A DNA stretch of 64,000 nucleotides from Mesorhizobium sp. M1B.F.Ca.ET.045.04.1.1 (GTDB taxonomy: Bacteria > Pseudomonadota > Alphaproteobacteria > Rhizobiales > Rhizobiaceae): NCBI RefSeq assembly GCF_003952465.1, contig NZ_CP034448.1, forward strand, positions 2,209,001-2,273,000, written 5' to 3'. Numbering within the stretch: position 1 is the stretch's first letter; each line of letters begins with the position of its first letter. The position numbers were made by a program, and so were the translations under genes. The notes beneath the pieces are model-generated. The model was given only the letters and a program-made list of their open reading frames with translations, did no database searches and was not told the origin of the DNA. Shown here in pieces: positions 44,217 through 52,380 of this stretch.

Positions 44217-45650
44217 ATGAACAAGCGCATCCCCGAACCTTTCCGCATCAAGATGGTCGAGCCGATCCGCATGACCGACCGCGCCTTTCGCGAGGCGGCG
44301 CTTATCGAGGCGGGGCTCAATCCCTTCCTGCTCAGGAGCGAGGACGTCTACATCGACCTTCTGACCGACAGCGGTACCGGCGCGATGAGCGACCGGCAGT
44401 GGGCGGGGCTGCTGCTCGGCGACGAAGCCTATGCCGGCAGCCGCAACTTCTACCGCCTTGCCGAAACGGTCGAACGGCTGTTCGGCTATCCCTATATGAT
44501 CCCAACCCATCAGGGGCGAGGCGCGGAACAGATCGTCTTCCCTGAATTGGTCAAGCGTCGCGGCTCGAAGGCGCCGGTCTTCATCTCCAACTACCATTTC
44601 GACACGACCAAGGCGCATGTCGAGCTCGCCGGGGCCAAGGCCGTGAACGTGCTCACCAAGGCCGCCAACGACACCGCGCACTATGACGACTGGAAGGGCA
44701 ATTTCGATCTTGCCGCGCTGGCGGCGGCGATCGAAACGCATGGCGCGGCGAATGTCGCAGGCATCGTCGCGACGGTGACCTGCAACAGCGCCGGGGGACA
44801 GCCGGTGTCGATGGCCAATCTGAGAGCCGCGTCCGAAATGGCGCGCAACCACGGCATCCCGGTGATGATCGACGCCACGCGTTTTGCAGAAAATGCGTGG
44901 TTCATCCAGCAGCGCGAGGAGGGTTATGCCGACCGCTCGATCCGCGACATCGTTCGCGAGATGATGTGCTATGGCGACCTGCTCACGCTCTCGGCCAAGA
45001 AGGACGGGTTGGTCAATATCGGCGGCTTCTGCGCCTTCCGCCGGGACGCCGACCTGTTCCGGGCGGTGCAGGTGCGTTGCGTGCCGATGGAAGGCTTCAT
45101 CACCTATGGCGGACTTGCCGGCCGCGACATGGAGGCGATCGCCATTGGCCTCGAGGAGGCGGTCGAGACCGATTATCTCGCATACCGCGTCGGCCAGGTC
45201 GCCTATCTCGGCGAAAGGCTGCGGCAGGCGGGCGTGCCGATCCAGTACCCGACCGGTGGGCACGCCGTATTCGTCGACGGCGCCGCGATGCTGTCCCATA
45301 TTCCCGCCGACAGTTTCCCTGCACATGCGCTGGCCTGCGAACTTTATCTGGAAGCGGGCGTGCGTGCCGTGGAGATCGGTTCGCTGATGCTGGGCCGCGA
45401 TCCCGCGACGGGAAAGCAGGAAAAATCGCCGCTCGAACTCCTGCGTCTCACCATCCCGCGCCGGGTCTACACCAACGACCATATGGACTACATCGCCGAT
45501 GCGCTGATCGCGGTCGCGAAGCGGGCAAAGACGATCCGCGGCCTTGACTTCGTCTATGAGCCGCCGATCCTGCGCCACTTCACGGCGCGGTTTTGCTGGG
45601 CCGGGAAAGCGGCGACGACACTGCAAGCGGCGGAGATGGCGAAAGCATGA
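44217..45650 (+). CDS. tnaA: Tryptophanase (beta-eliminating PLP lyase)
   Basis: Splits L-tryptophan to indole, pyruvate and ammonia, with pyridoxal phosphate. The 477-residue protein carries the family motifs [62 protein letters not shown], the Schiff-base Lys in [13 protein letters not shown], and the [17 protein letters not shown] end. Compared from memory with E. coli TnaA and Citrobacter tyrosine phenol-lyase, [15 protein letters not shown] and [17 protein letters not shown] are closer to tryptophanase; a tyrosine phenol-lyase role is not excluded. ATG 44217 follows GGAGCATGCC. Its TGA overlaps the next gene's ATG. Confidence 0.82.
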   Translation: MNKRIPEPFRIKMVEPIRMTDRAFREAALIEAGLNPFLLRSEDVYIDLLTDSGTGAMSDRQWAGLLLGDEAYAGSRNFYRLAETVERLFGYPYMIPTHQGRGAEQIVFPELVKRRGSKAPVFISNYHFDTTKAHVELAGAKAVNVLTKAANDTAHYDDWKGNFDLAALAAAIETHGAANVAGIVATVTCNSAGGQPVSMANLRAASEMARNHGIPVMIDATRFAENAWFIQQREEGYADRSIRDIVREMMCYGDLLTLSAKKDGLVNIGGFCAFRRDADLFRAVQVRCVPMEGFITYGGLAGRDMEAIAIGLEEAVETDYLAYRVGQVAYLGERLRQAGVPIQYPTGGHAVFVDGAAMLSHIPADSFPAHALACELYLEAGVRAVEIGSLMLGRDPATGKQEKSPLELLRLTIPRRVYTNDHMDYIADALIAVAKRAKTIRGLDFVYEPPILRHFTARFCWAGKAATTLQAAEMAKA

Positions 45651-46123
45651 GCCCTTCGGTCAAGCGGTTCCTGGAAGAACGCGGCGCGCGCTTCCAGGTC
45701 GAGACGCATGCGCCGCTCATCTCCTTCGAGGAAGCCAAGACCATCCTGTCGCTGGACCCGGCGAAAATGGTCAAGGGCCTGACCTTCGCGCGGCCGGGCG
45801 GCTTCGCGATCGTCGCGCTGAGAGCGGCCGACCGGGCAGATTACAAGAAGATCGCCGACGCGCTCGGGCTGCGCAGGGCCGATCTGTGGCTTGCTGACGC
45901 CCAGAGCGTGCGCAGGGACCTCGACATGGAGCAGGGCGGCATCGTGCCGCTGCCCATCGGCAGCGCCCGCGTGCTTATCGATCGCGCCGTGCTCGGGCTC
46001 GATCAGATCGTCTGCGGAACAGGCCGCAACACGGCGACACTGATCATCGACCGCGACGTGTGGCTGGACATCGCCGACGGCGAGCTCGGCGATTTCGCCA
46101 CACCGGCTCCGGTTGCGATGTGA
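45647..46123 (+). CDS. YbaK/EbsC-family aminoacyl-tRNA deacylase
   Basis: A 158-residue single-domain deacylase starting [20 protein letters not shown], with the conserved active-site Lys segment [20 protein letters not shown] and the C-terminal [33 protein letters not shown] part. YbaK relatives hydrolyse mischarged tRNAs (Cys-tRNAPro and others). ATG at 45647 overlaps the tnaA stop (ATGA), so it is made together with tryptophanase, an unusual pairing. Which tRNA it edits cannot be told. Confidence 0.82.
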   Translation: MSPSVKRFLEERGARFQVETHAPLISFEEAKTILSLDPAKMVKGLTFARPGGFAIVALRAADRADYKKIADALGLRRADLWLADAQSVRRDLDMEQGGIVPLPIGSARVLIDRAVLGLDQIVCGTGRNTATLIIDRDVWLDIADGELGDFATPAPVAM

Positions 46124-46178
46124 CAGGTGGAGCAGTCCAATATGGCCGTGCCGAACTGCTCCAGCTATTTGGCTTGAT

Positions 46179-46219
46179 GCAATTCCGGACGGGAAATCGC
46201 TACACTTCTCGGGAATTGC
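46179..46219. repeat. GCAATTCC palindrome, copy D (between YbaK-type and amidase genes)
   Basis: GCAATTCCGGACGGGAAATCG pairs with TTCTCGGGAATTGC. It lies between convergent genes and ends 1 bp before the minus-strand stop codon of the amidase gene. Confidence 0.8.
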
Positions 46220-46220
46220 T

Positions 46221-47681
46221 TCAGCTCGCGCCCGCCGGCCAGGGCAGCGTCGCCTCATAGGCGGCGCCAGCCTTGAGCACGGCGAGGTCGCCGCGCGCGC
46301 GGCCGATCAGTTGCATGCCCATCGGCCGACCCTTGCCGTCGAAGCCGACCGGCACGTTGAGCGCCGGGCAGGCGCCCAGCGTGGCAAAGGCGGAGACCTG
46401 CATCCAGCGGTGATAGCTGTCCATGGCGCGCCCGGCGATCTCGCGCGGCCAGTGGGTGGCGACGTCGAAGGGGAAAACCTGCGCCGTCGGCAGGACGATG
46501 AGATCGAAGCGCTCGAACAGCGACAGCAGCGTGCGGTGCCATAAAGAGCGCCGGACCGTGGCGGCGTGGATTTGCGGCGCGGTGAGGCGTATCGCCTGTT
46601 CGACTTCCCAGACGGCTTCCGGCTTCAGCAGCTTGCGTTTTTCCGGATCGTCATAGTGCGCCTTCAGCCCGCAGCCGCTGCTTGCCTGGCGCAGCGTCAC
46701 GAAGGCCTGCCACAACGCTTCGAAGTCGACGTCCGGCACCAGCGCCTCGGTTGCGAAGGATGCATCGGAGAAGCGGGCCAGCGCGCTTTCGCAAAGCTCG
46801 AGGATCCCGGGCTCCGTCGGTAGCTGGCCGCCGAGATCGCCGAGCCAGGCGATGCGGCCGCCGACCGCTTTCGTGCGCAGCCCTTCCAGGAAAGAGCCCT
46901 GCTTGTCATGTGACAACGGAGCCCGTGGATGGTGTCCGGCCTGCTCGTCGAGCAGCAGCGCGATGTCGCGCACGTTGCGGCCCATCGGCCCTTCGACGCC
47001 CATCTGGGCGTGGAAGACATCGATGTCGGGGCCGGCCGGCACCAGCCCCTGCGACGGGCGAAAGCCATAGACGTTGTTGTAAGCTGCGGGGTTGCGCAGC
47101 GAGCCGCCGAAGTCGCTGCCGTCGGCGACCGGCAGCATGTCGAGCGCCAGCGCCACCGCCGCGCCGCCGCTCGAGCCGCCGGCGGTGAGGACCGGATCGA
47201 AGGCGTTGAGCGTCGGTCCGAAGACCGGGTTGTAGGTGTTGGAGCCCAGCCCGAATTCCGGAACATTGGTCTTGCCGATGATGATGGCGCCGGCTTTGCG
47301 GAGGCGTTCGACGAAGAAGTCGTCTTCCTGGGGCACGAAATCGGCGAAGATCGGCGAGCCGAAAGTGGTCCTCAAGCCCTTGGTCAAAGCAAGGTCCTTG
47401 ATGGCGATCGGCAGGCCGAATAGCGATCCAGCCTCGCCACCTCGCGCCAGATGGGCGTCGGCCCGGTCGGCCTCGGCGAGGATGTCGGATGGGTCGCGCA
47501 GCGACACGATGGCGTTGACCAGCGGGTTCACCGCTTCGATACGGTCGAGGAAAGCGTTGACGACCTCGCGCACCGAGAGCTGTCGCTGCCTGATCTTGTC
47601 TGCGAGTTCCAGGGCGGACAGGCGGCAGATGTCGCCGGCCGGCGACACGGCATGTTTCGTCGAGGGGCGCATCGCCGTCAC
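46221..47681 (-). CDS. Amidase (amidase signature family)
   Basis: Hydrolyses a carboxamide. The 486-residue protein has the Ser-cis-Ser-Lys triad: Lys in PIAIKDLALTKGL, the first Ser in LTAGGSSGGAAVAL and the nucleophile in VADGSDFGGSLRNPA. It also has KTNVPEFGLGSNTYNP, typical of free-standing amidases, not GatA. The substrate is unknown. The GTG at 47681 overlaps the ribokinase TGA by 4 bp (GTGA) and is probably the start; ATG 47672 is an alternative. The stop lies 1 bp from palindrome copy D. Confidence 0.87.
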   Translation of the reverse strand: MTAMRPSTKHAVSPAGDICRLSALELADKIRQRQLSVREVVNAFLDRIEAVNPLVNAIVSLRDPSDILAEADRADAHLARGGEAGSLFGLPIAIKDLALTKGLRTTFGSPIFADFVPQEDDFFVERLRKAGAIIIGKTNVPEFGLGSNTYNPVFGPTLNAFDPVLTAGGSSGGAAVALALDMLPVADGSDFGGSLRNPAAYNNVYGFRPSQGLVPAGPDIDVFHAQMGVEGPMGRNVRDIALLLDEQAGHHPRAPLSHDKQGSFLEGLRTKAVGGRIAWLGDLGGQLPTEPGILELCESALARFSDASFATEALVPDVDFEALWQAFVTLRQASSGCGLKAHYDDPEKRKLLKPEAVWEVEQAIRLTAPQIHAATVRRSLWHRTLLSLFERFDLIVLPTAQVFPFDVATHWPREIAGRAMDSYHRWMQVSAFATLGACPALNVPVGFDGKGRPMGMQLIGRARGDLAVLKAGAAYEATLPWPAGAS

Positions 47682-48580
47682 CGTGCGGCCAGGGCCGCGT
47701 CGACGTCCTTCGCCAGCGGGATCGCCGGCTGGGCGCCCGGCTTCAGGCAGGCGAGCGAGCCTGCCGCCGCGGCGCGCGTGAGCGCCTGTTCAAGCGAGAG
47801 GCCGTACGCCATGCCGGCGCCAAAATAGCCGCAAAAGGTGTCGCCGGCGCCGACCGTGTCGACCGGGGTGATCTTCAGCGCCGGAACGGTGAGGACATGG
47901 TCGGCAGTGGCGGCCAGCACGCCGTCGCCGCCGAGCGTGACGACGATGGCGCGGCCGGTCTTTCGGGCATAGTCGCGCATCCGGGCCTGCCGGTCGCGGC
48001 CCGACAGCGCCAGCGCTTCGCCATAGAGGTCGAATTCGGTTTCGTTGGCGACGGCAAAGTCCGCCTTGCCGAGGAAGCCGGCCGCTTCGGCGCGGAAAGG
48101 CGCGGTGTTGAGGATGCTGACGGCACCTGCCGCACGCGCGGCGTCGAGCGTGGCATCGACAGTTTGCAGCGGGATCTCATGCTGCAGAAGCACGACATCG
48201 CCTTTCTTCAGATGGGCCTTGGCGACATCGCCGGGCAGCACTGAATCATTGGCGCCCGGCACCACCGCGATAACGTTTTCGCCGTCGGCGCCGACCAGGA
48301 TCAGCGCCGTGCCGGTGGAGGCGAAGCTTTCGCCGACGCCGGAAAGATCGACATTGCCGGCTTTCAGCAGCGCCAACGCCTCGGCGGCAAAGCTATCCTT
48401 GCCGACGGCGCCCACCATGCGCACCTCGGCGCCGGCGCGGGCGGCGGCCAGCGCCTGGTTGGCGCCCTTACCGCCGGGAGCGGTGGCGAAGCCGGAGCCG
48501 CGGACCGTCTCGCCGGGCTCCGGCAAGCGGTCGACATTGGCGATCAGGTCGAGGTTGATCGAGCCGACGATGATGATCAA
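47678..48580 (-). CDS. rbsK: Ribokinase
   Basis: Phosphorylates D-ribose at O5. The 300-residue PfkB-family kinase starts IIIVGSINLDLIANVDRLPE, has the first signature GSGFATAPGGKGANQALAAA, the second signature VDTVGAGDTFCGYFGAGMAY with the catalytic Asp, and NETEFDLYGEAL. TTG at 48580 is chosen as start: AGGAGG lies 7 bp upstream, and no ATG or GTG fits. It shares a GTGA overlap with the amidase gene downstream, so the pair is co-expressed; the two could salvage a ribosylated amide, but that is inference. Confidence 0.88.
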   Translation of the reverse strand: MIIIVGSINLDLIANVDRLPEPGETVRGSGFATAPGGKGANQALAAARAGAEVRMVGAVGKDSFAAEALALLKAGNVDLSGVGESFASTGTALILVGADGENVIAVVPGANDSVLPGDVAKAHLKKGDVVLLQHEIPLQTVDATLDAARAAGAVSILNTAPFRAEAAGFLGKADFAVANETEFDLYGEALALSGRDRQARMRDYARKTGRAIVVTLGGDGVLAATADHVLTVPALKITPVDTVGAGDTFCGYFGAGMAYGLSLEQALTRAAAAGSLACLKPGAQPAIPLAKDVDAALAAR

Positions 48581-48732
48581 GAAACGCCTCCTGCCGGAAC
48601 GGTCCAGCCTTCGGTCGAAGGCCGGTGTGCTCCAAGCCCTTGCTTTTACGCGATTGATTGCGCGGGAGGCTAGCCGCAAAGATCGCCGGTTGCCAGATCA
48701 TGCCGGTTGCGCGTGTGGCTTGGCCCACAGCT

Positions 48733-49215
48733 TCATTCGCAGCGCACTGTGACCATGCCCTGATAATTGCCCGCCGGGAAGATGCCGGCAGATTTCGTCG
48801 CCGTGAGGTCGACCTGGATGGTGTGGGTGCCGTTGGTGACGCGCTGCGGCGAGCTGCCCGGTATGTCCGCCCCCGAGCCGTCGAGGCGGAAGACGGTGTC
48901 AAAAGTGACGTTGGCGTCGCCGCCGCTCGGCGCCGAGGTGAAGGCGATCGGCGCGGGCGCCGAGACGGAATAGCAGTCGAGCAGGTTGAGGATCGTGCAG
49001 AGCAGCGAGCTCGCGGTGATGGTGGCGGTTGCGCTCGATCCGCCCGCCTGCCTGGAACCGAATATGTTGATCGCCGGGTTCGCCTTCATCGCTCCTGAGC
49101 TGCCGATCACGATCGTGCAGGTGCCGACGATTGCGGCTTGCGCTGGGAGGCCGAAACCGCCGAGCGCGGCTGCGGCAAGCAGCGCGTGGCTAGTTCTTCT
49201 TCTTTTTCCTGCCAC
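48733..49215 (-). CDS. Spore-coat-U-like secreted subunit, second copy
   Basis: A 160-residue secreted protein with a signal peptide (residues 1-28, ending PAQA-A) and an SCPU-type beta-sandwich: GTCTIVIGSSGAMKANPAIN near the start and NGTHTIQVDLTATKS, AGIFPAGNYQGMVTVRCE at the end. The C-terminal GxYQxxVTVRCE matches the first-gene product of this operon. SCPU proteins (Csu/CupE type) are pilin-like subunits of archaic chaperone-usher pili. Four Cys near the middle and ends could form disulfides. ATG 49215 overlaps the previous gene by 26 bp. Confidence 0.72.
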   Translation of the reverse strand: MAGKRRRTSHALLAAAALGGFGLPAQAAIVGTCTIVIGSSGAMKANPAINIFGSRQAGGSSATATITASSLLCTILNLLDCYSVSAPAPIAFTSAPSGGDANVTFDTVFRLDGSGADIPGSSPQRVTNGTHTIQVDLTATKSAGIFPAGNYQGMVTVRCE

Positions 49216-49711
49216 CGTCGGTTCCGCCTCTGATGCTCCAGCCTTCGTTGGCCCATGCCGGTGGCGTGCCCGAGGGAGCCGTGGCGGCCACGCTCCCGGT
49301 AATCTGGCCGTCCGGAGCCAGTCCCATCTTCAGGAGCCGCAACTCCATTTGCAGGCGCTCGACCTCGAGCTCGTAGAGGCGGCTGCAGTCCAGGCGCTTG
49401 GGCGTCCGCCCGATCGGGATCACCACGCGGCCGTAGGTGGCGACGTCGCTGTTCGACTGGCTGCTGCTGTTGCCCCGTATGACGCCGACATCCAGATAGG
49501 CGCCGCTGCCTGAAACGGCCGAGCGGCAGGTCGTGCCGTCGCTGGCATGCACCTCATCCTGGCCTTGGGGCAAGGTGACGCCGGGCAAGGTGAAGCCCGT
49601 CTGGTTCTGGTTCAGGTTCAGGATATCCTCGGCGAACCCCCGACTGACGACCGCCAAGGCAGGCAGCAACGAGAGGGTCAGAACCTGCGATGCCCGAAGA
49701 ACTTTCCGCAT
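49190..49711 (-). CDS. Secreted hypothetical protein of the SCPU operon
   Basis: A 173-residue protein with a signal peptide (first ~27 residues, ending GFA), a region with two Cys (GTTCRSAVSG and LDCSRLYELEVERLQMELR) that includes a short amphipathic helix, and a disordered tail ending in RKKKKN. It has no membrane span after the signal. I do not recognise the family. It overlaps the chaperone gene by 34 bp and the following subunit gene by 26 bp, so it belongs to the same operon and possibly to the same surface structure. Confidence 0.65.
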   Translation of the reverse strand: MRKVLRASQVLTLSLLPALAVVSRGFAEDILNLNQNQTGFTLPGVTLPQGQDEVHASDGTTCRSAVSGSGAYLDVGVIRGNSSSQSNSDVATYGRVVIPIGRTPKRLDCSRLYELEVERLQMELRLLKMGLAPDGQITGSVAATAPSGTPPAWANEGWSIRGGTDGGRKKKKN

Positions 49712-50085
49712 ATCTGCGCCCTTATCTGCGTCTGCTCGCCTGGAAAGGGGATACTCTCGGTACAGATACGCACCTTACGCTCGGTCGCGCCGTCGAACGG
49801 CACGACCACGAGAACCGGACGCGATGCCTGGCCGGCAAGCAGGAAGGCCCTCGGCGTGATCTGGGCGTCGACGGGCTGAAAATCCTGGTCGTAGACATGG
49901 ACCTCGACCCGGATTCGCTGATCATACGGATTGCCGGGAAAGACCCGGACGGCGAAGGCATCGGTGAAGGATCTCACTTCGCCGCGCATGGGCGTCATCG
50001 ACTGTGCCGTCGCCGCAAGGGGAGCAAGGCTTGCTGCCAGCGCTGCCGCGAAGAAGATCCGAACCTTTGTCAACGACCGCTCCAT
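49678..50085 (-). CDS. PapD-like periplasmic pilus chaperone, single domain
   Basis: A 135-residue secreted protein with a signal peptide (about 28 residues, ending ATAQ) and one immunoglobulin-like domain: VFPGNPYDQRIRVEVHVYDQ, ITPRAFLLAGQASRPVLVVV and ERKVRICTESIP. The last motif resembles the yRvC-x-E-x-iP end of the first domain in fimbrial chaperones. Normal PapD-family chaperones have two domains (about 230 residues), so this is half length. ATG 50085 is taken; the frame further upstream is non-coding. A similar single-domain protein occurs in other rhizobia to my memory. Confidence 0.62.
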   Translation of the reverse strand: MERSLTKVRIFFAAALAASLAPLAATAQSMTPMRGEVRSFTDAFAVRVFPGNPYDQRIRVEVHVYDQDFQPVDAQITPRAFLLAGQASRPVLVVVPFDGATERKVRICTESIPFPGEQTQIRAQICGKFFGHRRF

Positions 50086-50096
50086 TGGCGAGAGAA

Positions 50097-50567
50097 CTAT
50101 TCGCAGCGCACCGTCACCGTCGCCTGGTAGCCGCCGGCCGAGAAGCGGTTGGTGCCGCTCTTGGTGCCCGTAAGATTGATCGCGGCGGTCGACGTGCCGG
50201 GCACGGTGAGCGCTGTCGCGGTGCCTGTTTCGACAATGGTCTGCGCGCCGGTTGTAGCGAAGGTCGGTGTCCAGGTGGTGGCTGTGACGTCGCTCGTCGG
50301 CGCGGTGGTCGTGGTCACCGGGTCGACGCTCAGCGAAACGCCGCCCGTAGTGTCGACCTGGACGCTGCCGGCCGAGCCGCCCGCATTGTGGGAGCTCAGC
50401 GATTGCAGGTTGCTGCTCACGGTCATGGTGCCGTTCGAGTTGACGGTCAGCGTGCAGGTGGCGGTGATGGTGCCGTTGAACAGCACATTCCCGGTGGCGG
50501 CCGATGCCGTCTGGCCGGCGCAAGCGGCCAGCAGGCTCGCGGCCATTGCGACGCGCAGGAACTTCAT
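50097..50567 (-). CDS. Spore-coat-U-like secreted subunit, first copy
   Basis: A 156-residue secreted protein: signal peptide MKFLRVAMAASLLAACAGQT, cleavage likely after ASA near residue 23; then a Thr/Ser/Val-rich SCPU-type domain with TITATCTLTVNSNGTM, Cys near residue 39, and the end SAGGYQATVTVRCE. Very low Lys/Glu content suits a pilus or surface subunit. It is the first gene of the operon; ATG 50567 lies 63 bp from a perfect CtrA box. Start fixed by AGAGGGGTCTCG upstream. Confidence 0.75.
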   Translation of the reverse strand: MKFLRVAMAASLLAACAGQTASAATGNVLFNGTITATCTLTVNSNGTMTVSSNLQSLSSHNAGGSAGSVQVDTTGGVSLSVDPVTTTTAPTSDVTATTWTPTFATTGAQTIVETGTATALTVPGTSTAAINLTGTKSGTNRFSAGGYQATVTVRCE

Positions 50568-50629
50568 CGAGACCCCTCTTTCGAGCCGAATGGCCGGCTC
50601 AGCATAGGGGCATCATCCATTCATCATGG

Positions 50630-50644
50630 TTAATTTAGCGTTAA
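50630..50644. promoter_or_regulatory. Perfect CtrA-type box upstream of the SCPU operon
   Basis: TTAATTTAGCGTTAAC matches TTAA-N7-TTAA, with the extra 3' C of the extended consensus, 63 bp upstream of the first SCPU gene on the minus strand. The surroundings are AT-rich. CtrA controls pili and motility in many alphaproteobacteria. Confidence 0.6.
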
Positions 50645-50799
50645 CTAAAATAAGAACACCAAGCAACTTATAATACAACCGGCGAAACCAGAGGTTGCTG
50701 CCGGTTGTATTTTTCAGATATTTGGATGGAATTGTTTCAGTTATACTTGTTTATACTTTGATGCGCGCTTTTTCGCAACTGTGCGGAAAAGTCGAGCTT

Positions 50800-51705
50800 T
50801 CAGGAAGCCACTTGCCCCGCTTCCCAGCCGAGGATGGCGCGCTTGCGCGTCAAGCCCCAGTGATAGCCGGTCAGCGCTCCGGACTTGCCCAGCGCACGGT
50901 GGCAAGGAACCACGAAGGACATCGGATTGGCACCGACCGCCGCACCGACAGCCCGGCTTGCGTTCGGCGCGCCGATGCTTGCCGCGATCGAGGAATAGGT
51001 GCAGGCCTTGCCCATCGGGATGCGCAGCAGCGCCTCCCAGACACGCAGCTGGAAATCGGTGCCGATCATCACCACGCGCAGCGGCTGGTCGGCGCGCCAC
51101 AGCGTCGGATCGAAGACGCGCGCGGCATAAGGCTGGGTGGCCGACATATCCTCGACATAGGAAGCGTTCGGCCAGCGGCCGGACATATCGGCGAAGGCAG
51201 CCCGCTCGCCGCCGGCATCGCAGAAGGCCAAGCCGGCCAGACCGCGGTCGGTCACCATGATGAGCGCGATGCCGAAAGGCGAGATGTGGTAGCCGTAGCG
51301 GATGGTGAGGCCGGCGCCGCGGGTCTTGTAGTCGCCGGGCGACATCGCCTCGTGGGTGACGAAGAGGTCGTGCAGCCGGCCGGGGCCCGACATGCCGAGC
51401 TCGAATGAGGTTTCGAGCAGCGGCATGCCGGAATCGAGCAGCCTGCGCGCGTGGTCGAGGGTTACCGCCTGCAGGAAAGCTTTCGGCGACAGGCCGGCCC
51501 AACGGGTAAAGAGCTTCTGCAGGCCGGTCGGCGTCTCGCCGACTGCTTCGGCCAGAACCTCCAGCGAAGGCTGGTCGCGATAGTCGAGGCTGATCTTTTC
51601 GATGGCGCGGCGAACCACTTCGTAGTCGCTGCCCTCGGGAGTGATGTCGTTCTGCAGGATCGCGGACGGTTTCATCAGGGTATTCATGGTCATCTGGGCG
51701 TTCAT
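50800..51705 (-). CDS. ada: Ada-type AraC/methylated-DNA-cysteine methyltransferase
   Basis: Repairs O6-alkylguanine by transfer to its own Cys, with an AraC-type HTH in front. The approximately 301-residue protein has HTH (LEVLAEAVGETPTGLQKLF, LLETSFELGMSGPGRLHDLF, HEAMSPGDYK) and a C-terminal methyltransferase with FQLRVWEALLRIPMGKACTY, ASRAVGAAVGANP and the active-site PCHRALG. The N-terminal zinc domain of E. coli Ada, which takes methylphosphotriester groups and turns on the regulator, is missing. ATG 51705 (GGGAG upstream) is preferred; a 15-bp duplication of the ribosome-site/ATG segment makes ATG 51720 a second possible start. Confidence 0.87.
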   Translation of the reverse strand: MNAQMTMNTLMKPSAILQNDITPEGSDYEVVRRAIEKISLDYRDQPSLEVLAEAVGETPTGLQKLFTRWAGLSPKAFLQAVTLDHARRLLDSGMPLLETSFELGMSGPGRLHDLFVTHEAMSPGDYKTRGAGLTIRYGYHISPFGIALIMVTDRGLAGLAFCDAGGERAAFADMSGRWPNASYVEDMSATQPYAARVFDPTLWRADQPLRVVMIGTDFQLRVWEALLRIPMGKACTYSSIAASIGAPNASRAVGAAVGANPMSFVVPCHRALGKSGALTGYHWGLTRKRAILGWEAGQVAS

Positions 51706-51863
51706 GGCAATATCTCCCATGGCAATATCTCTTTGACCGCGAATATCGGTCTTCCGGCGCTTTGCCACCACCCGAAACTTGCCTTCCCGCCGCCCATATC
51801 GGTTCCAACCAGAGGGACAATCATGGCCGGCGAAAAGTTAGTGTGACCGGGGCGAGGGAGACC

Positions 51864-52358
51864 TCAGCGCGCCTTGGCGGTCGCCAGCGCGCGCGAAAAG
51901 GCGGTGGCGAAGCTTTCGCGGTCGTCAGGATTGAGGAAGCTGCCGATCGAGACGCTCCTGCCTTGTGCTTCCACCGCCATTTTGGTGATGCCGATCTCGG
52001 CATGGCGGGCGATCGAAAACCGCGTCCAGAACGGGTTGAAGCGATGATCCTCGAAACGGCCCGACGGCGCCGTTTTGCGGATGTCGAGGCTGGTGCGCGA
52101 GACCGAGATCTCCTCGCGGGCGCGCGCGGCGCGATAGTTGACGCGGAAGGCGATGTAGACACCGACCACGTCGAGCCCGCAGAAGCCGAAGACCGGCCAT
52201 GCGCCATGCGCCAGGAAGATCGCGCCGGTGACCGCCCAGCCGAACATCAGCGCGCCCATCAGGATGAGAAAGCCGGTGCGGCCGAGGGAACGATGCGGCG
52301 TCAGCAAAGCCTCGAAAAACGGCTTGTCGGCTTCGAACGAGGCGTTTGTGTCGCTCAT
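51864..52358 (-). CDS. DUF2244 membrane protein
   Basis: A 164-residue inner-membrane protein with two adjacent helices (about 28-44 and 50-70) and a soluble C-terminal part. HRSLGRTGFLILMGALMFGW, GVYIAFRVNYRAARAREEI and RFEDHRFNPFWTRFSIARH match the DUF2244 pattern. No function is established. It is divergent from nth with 22 bp between start codons, so the two share a promoter region, a common layout in rhizobia. Confidence 0.85.
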   Translation of the reverse strand: MSDTNASFEADKPFFEALLTPHRSLGRTGFLILMGALMFGWAVTGAIFLAHGAWPVFGFCGLDVVGVYIAFRVNYRAARAREEISVSRTSLDIRKTAPSGRFEDHRFNPFWTRFSIARHAEIGITKMAVEAQGRSVSIGSFLNPDDRESFATAFSRALATAKAR

Positions 52359-52380
52359 GAGGGAATATTATAGGAGGGGA

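Noticed and set aside
44217..45650. Calling this gene tyrosine phenol-lyase
   Set aside because: Key segments ([32 protein letters not shown]) are nearer to E. coli tryptophanase than to Citrobacter tyrosine phenol-lyase as remembered; a direct alignment is needed to be sure.
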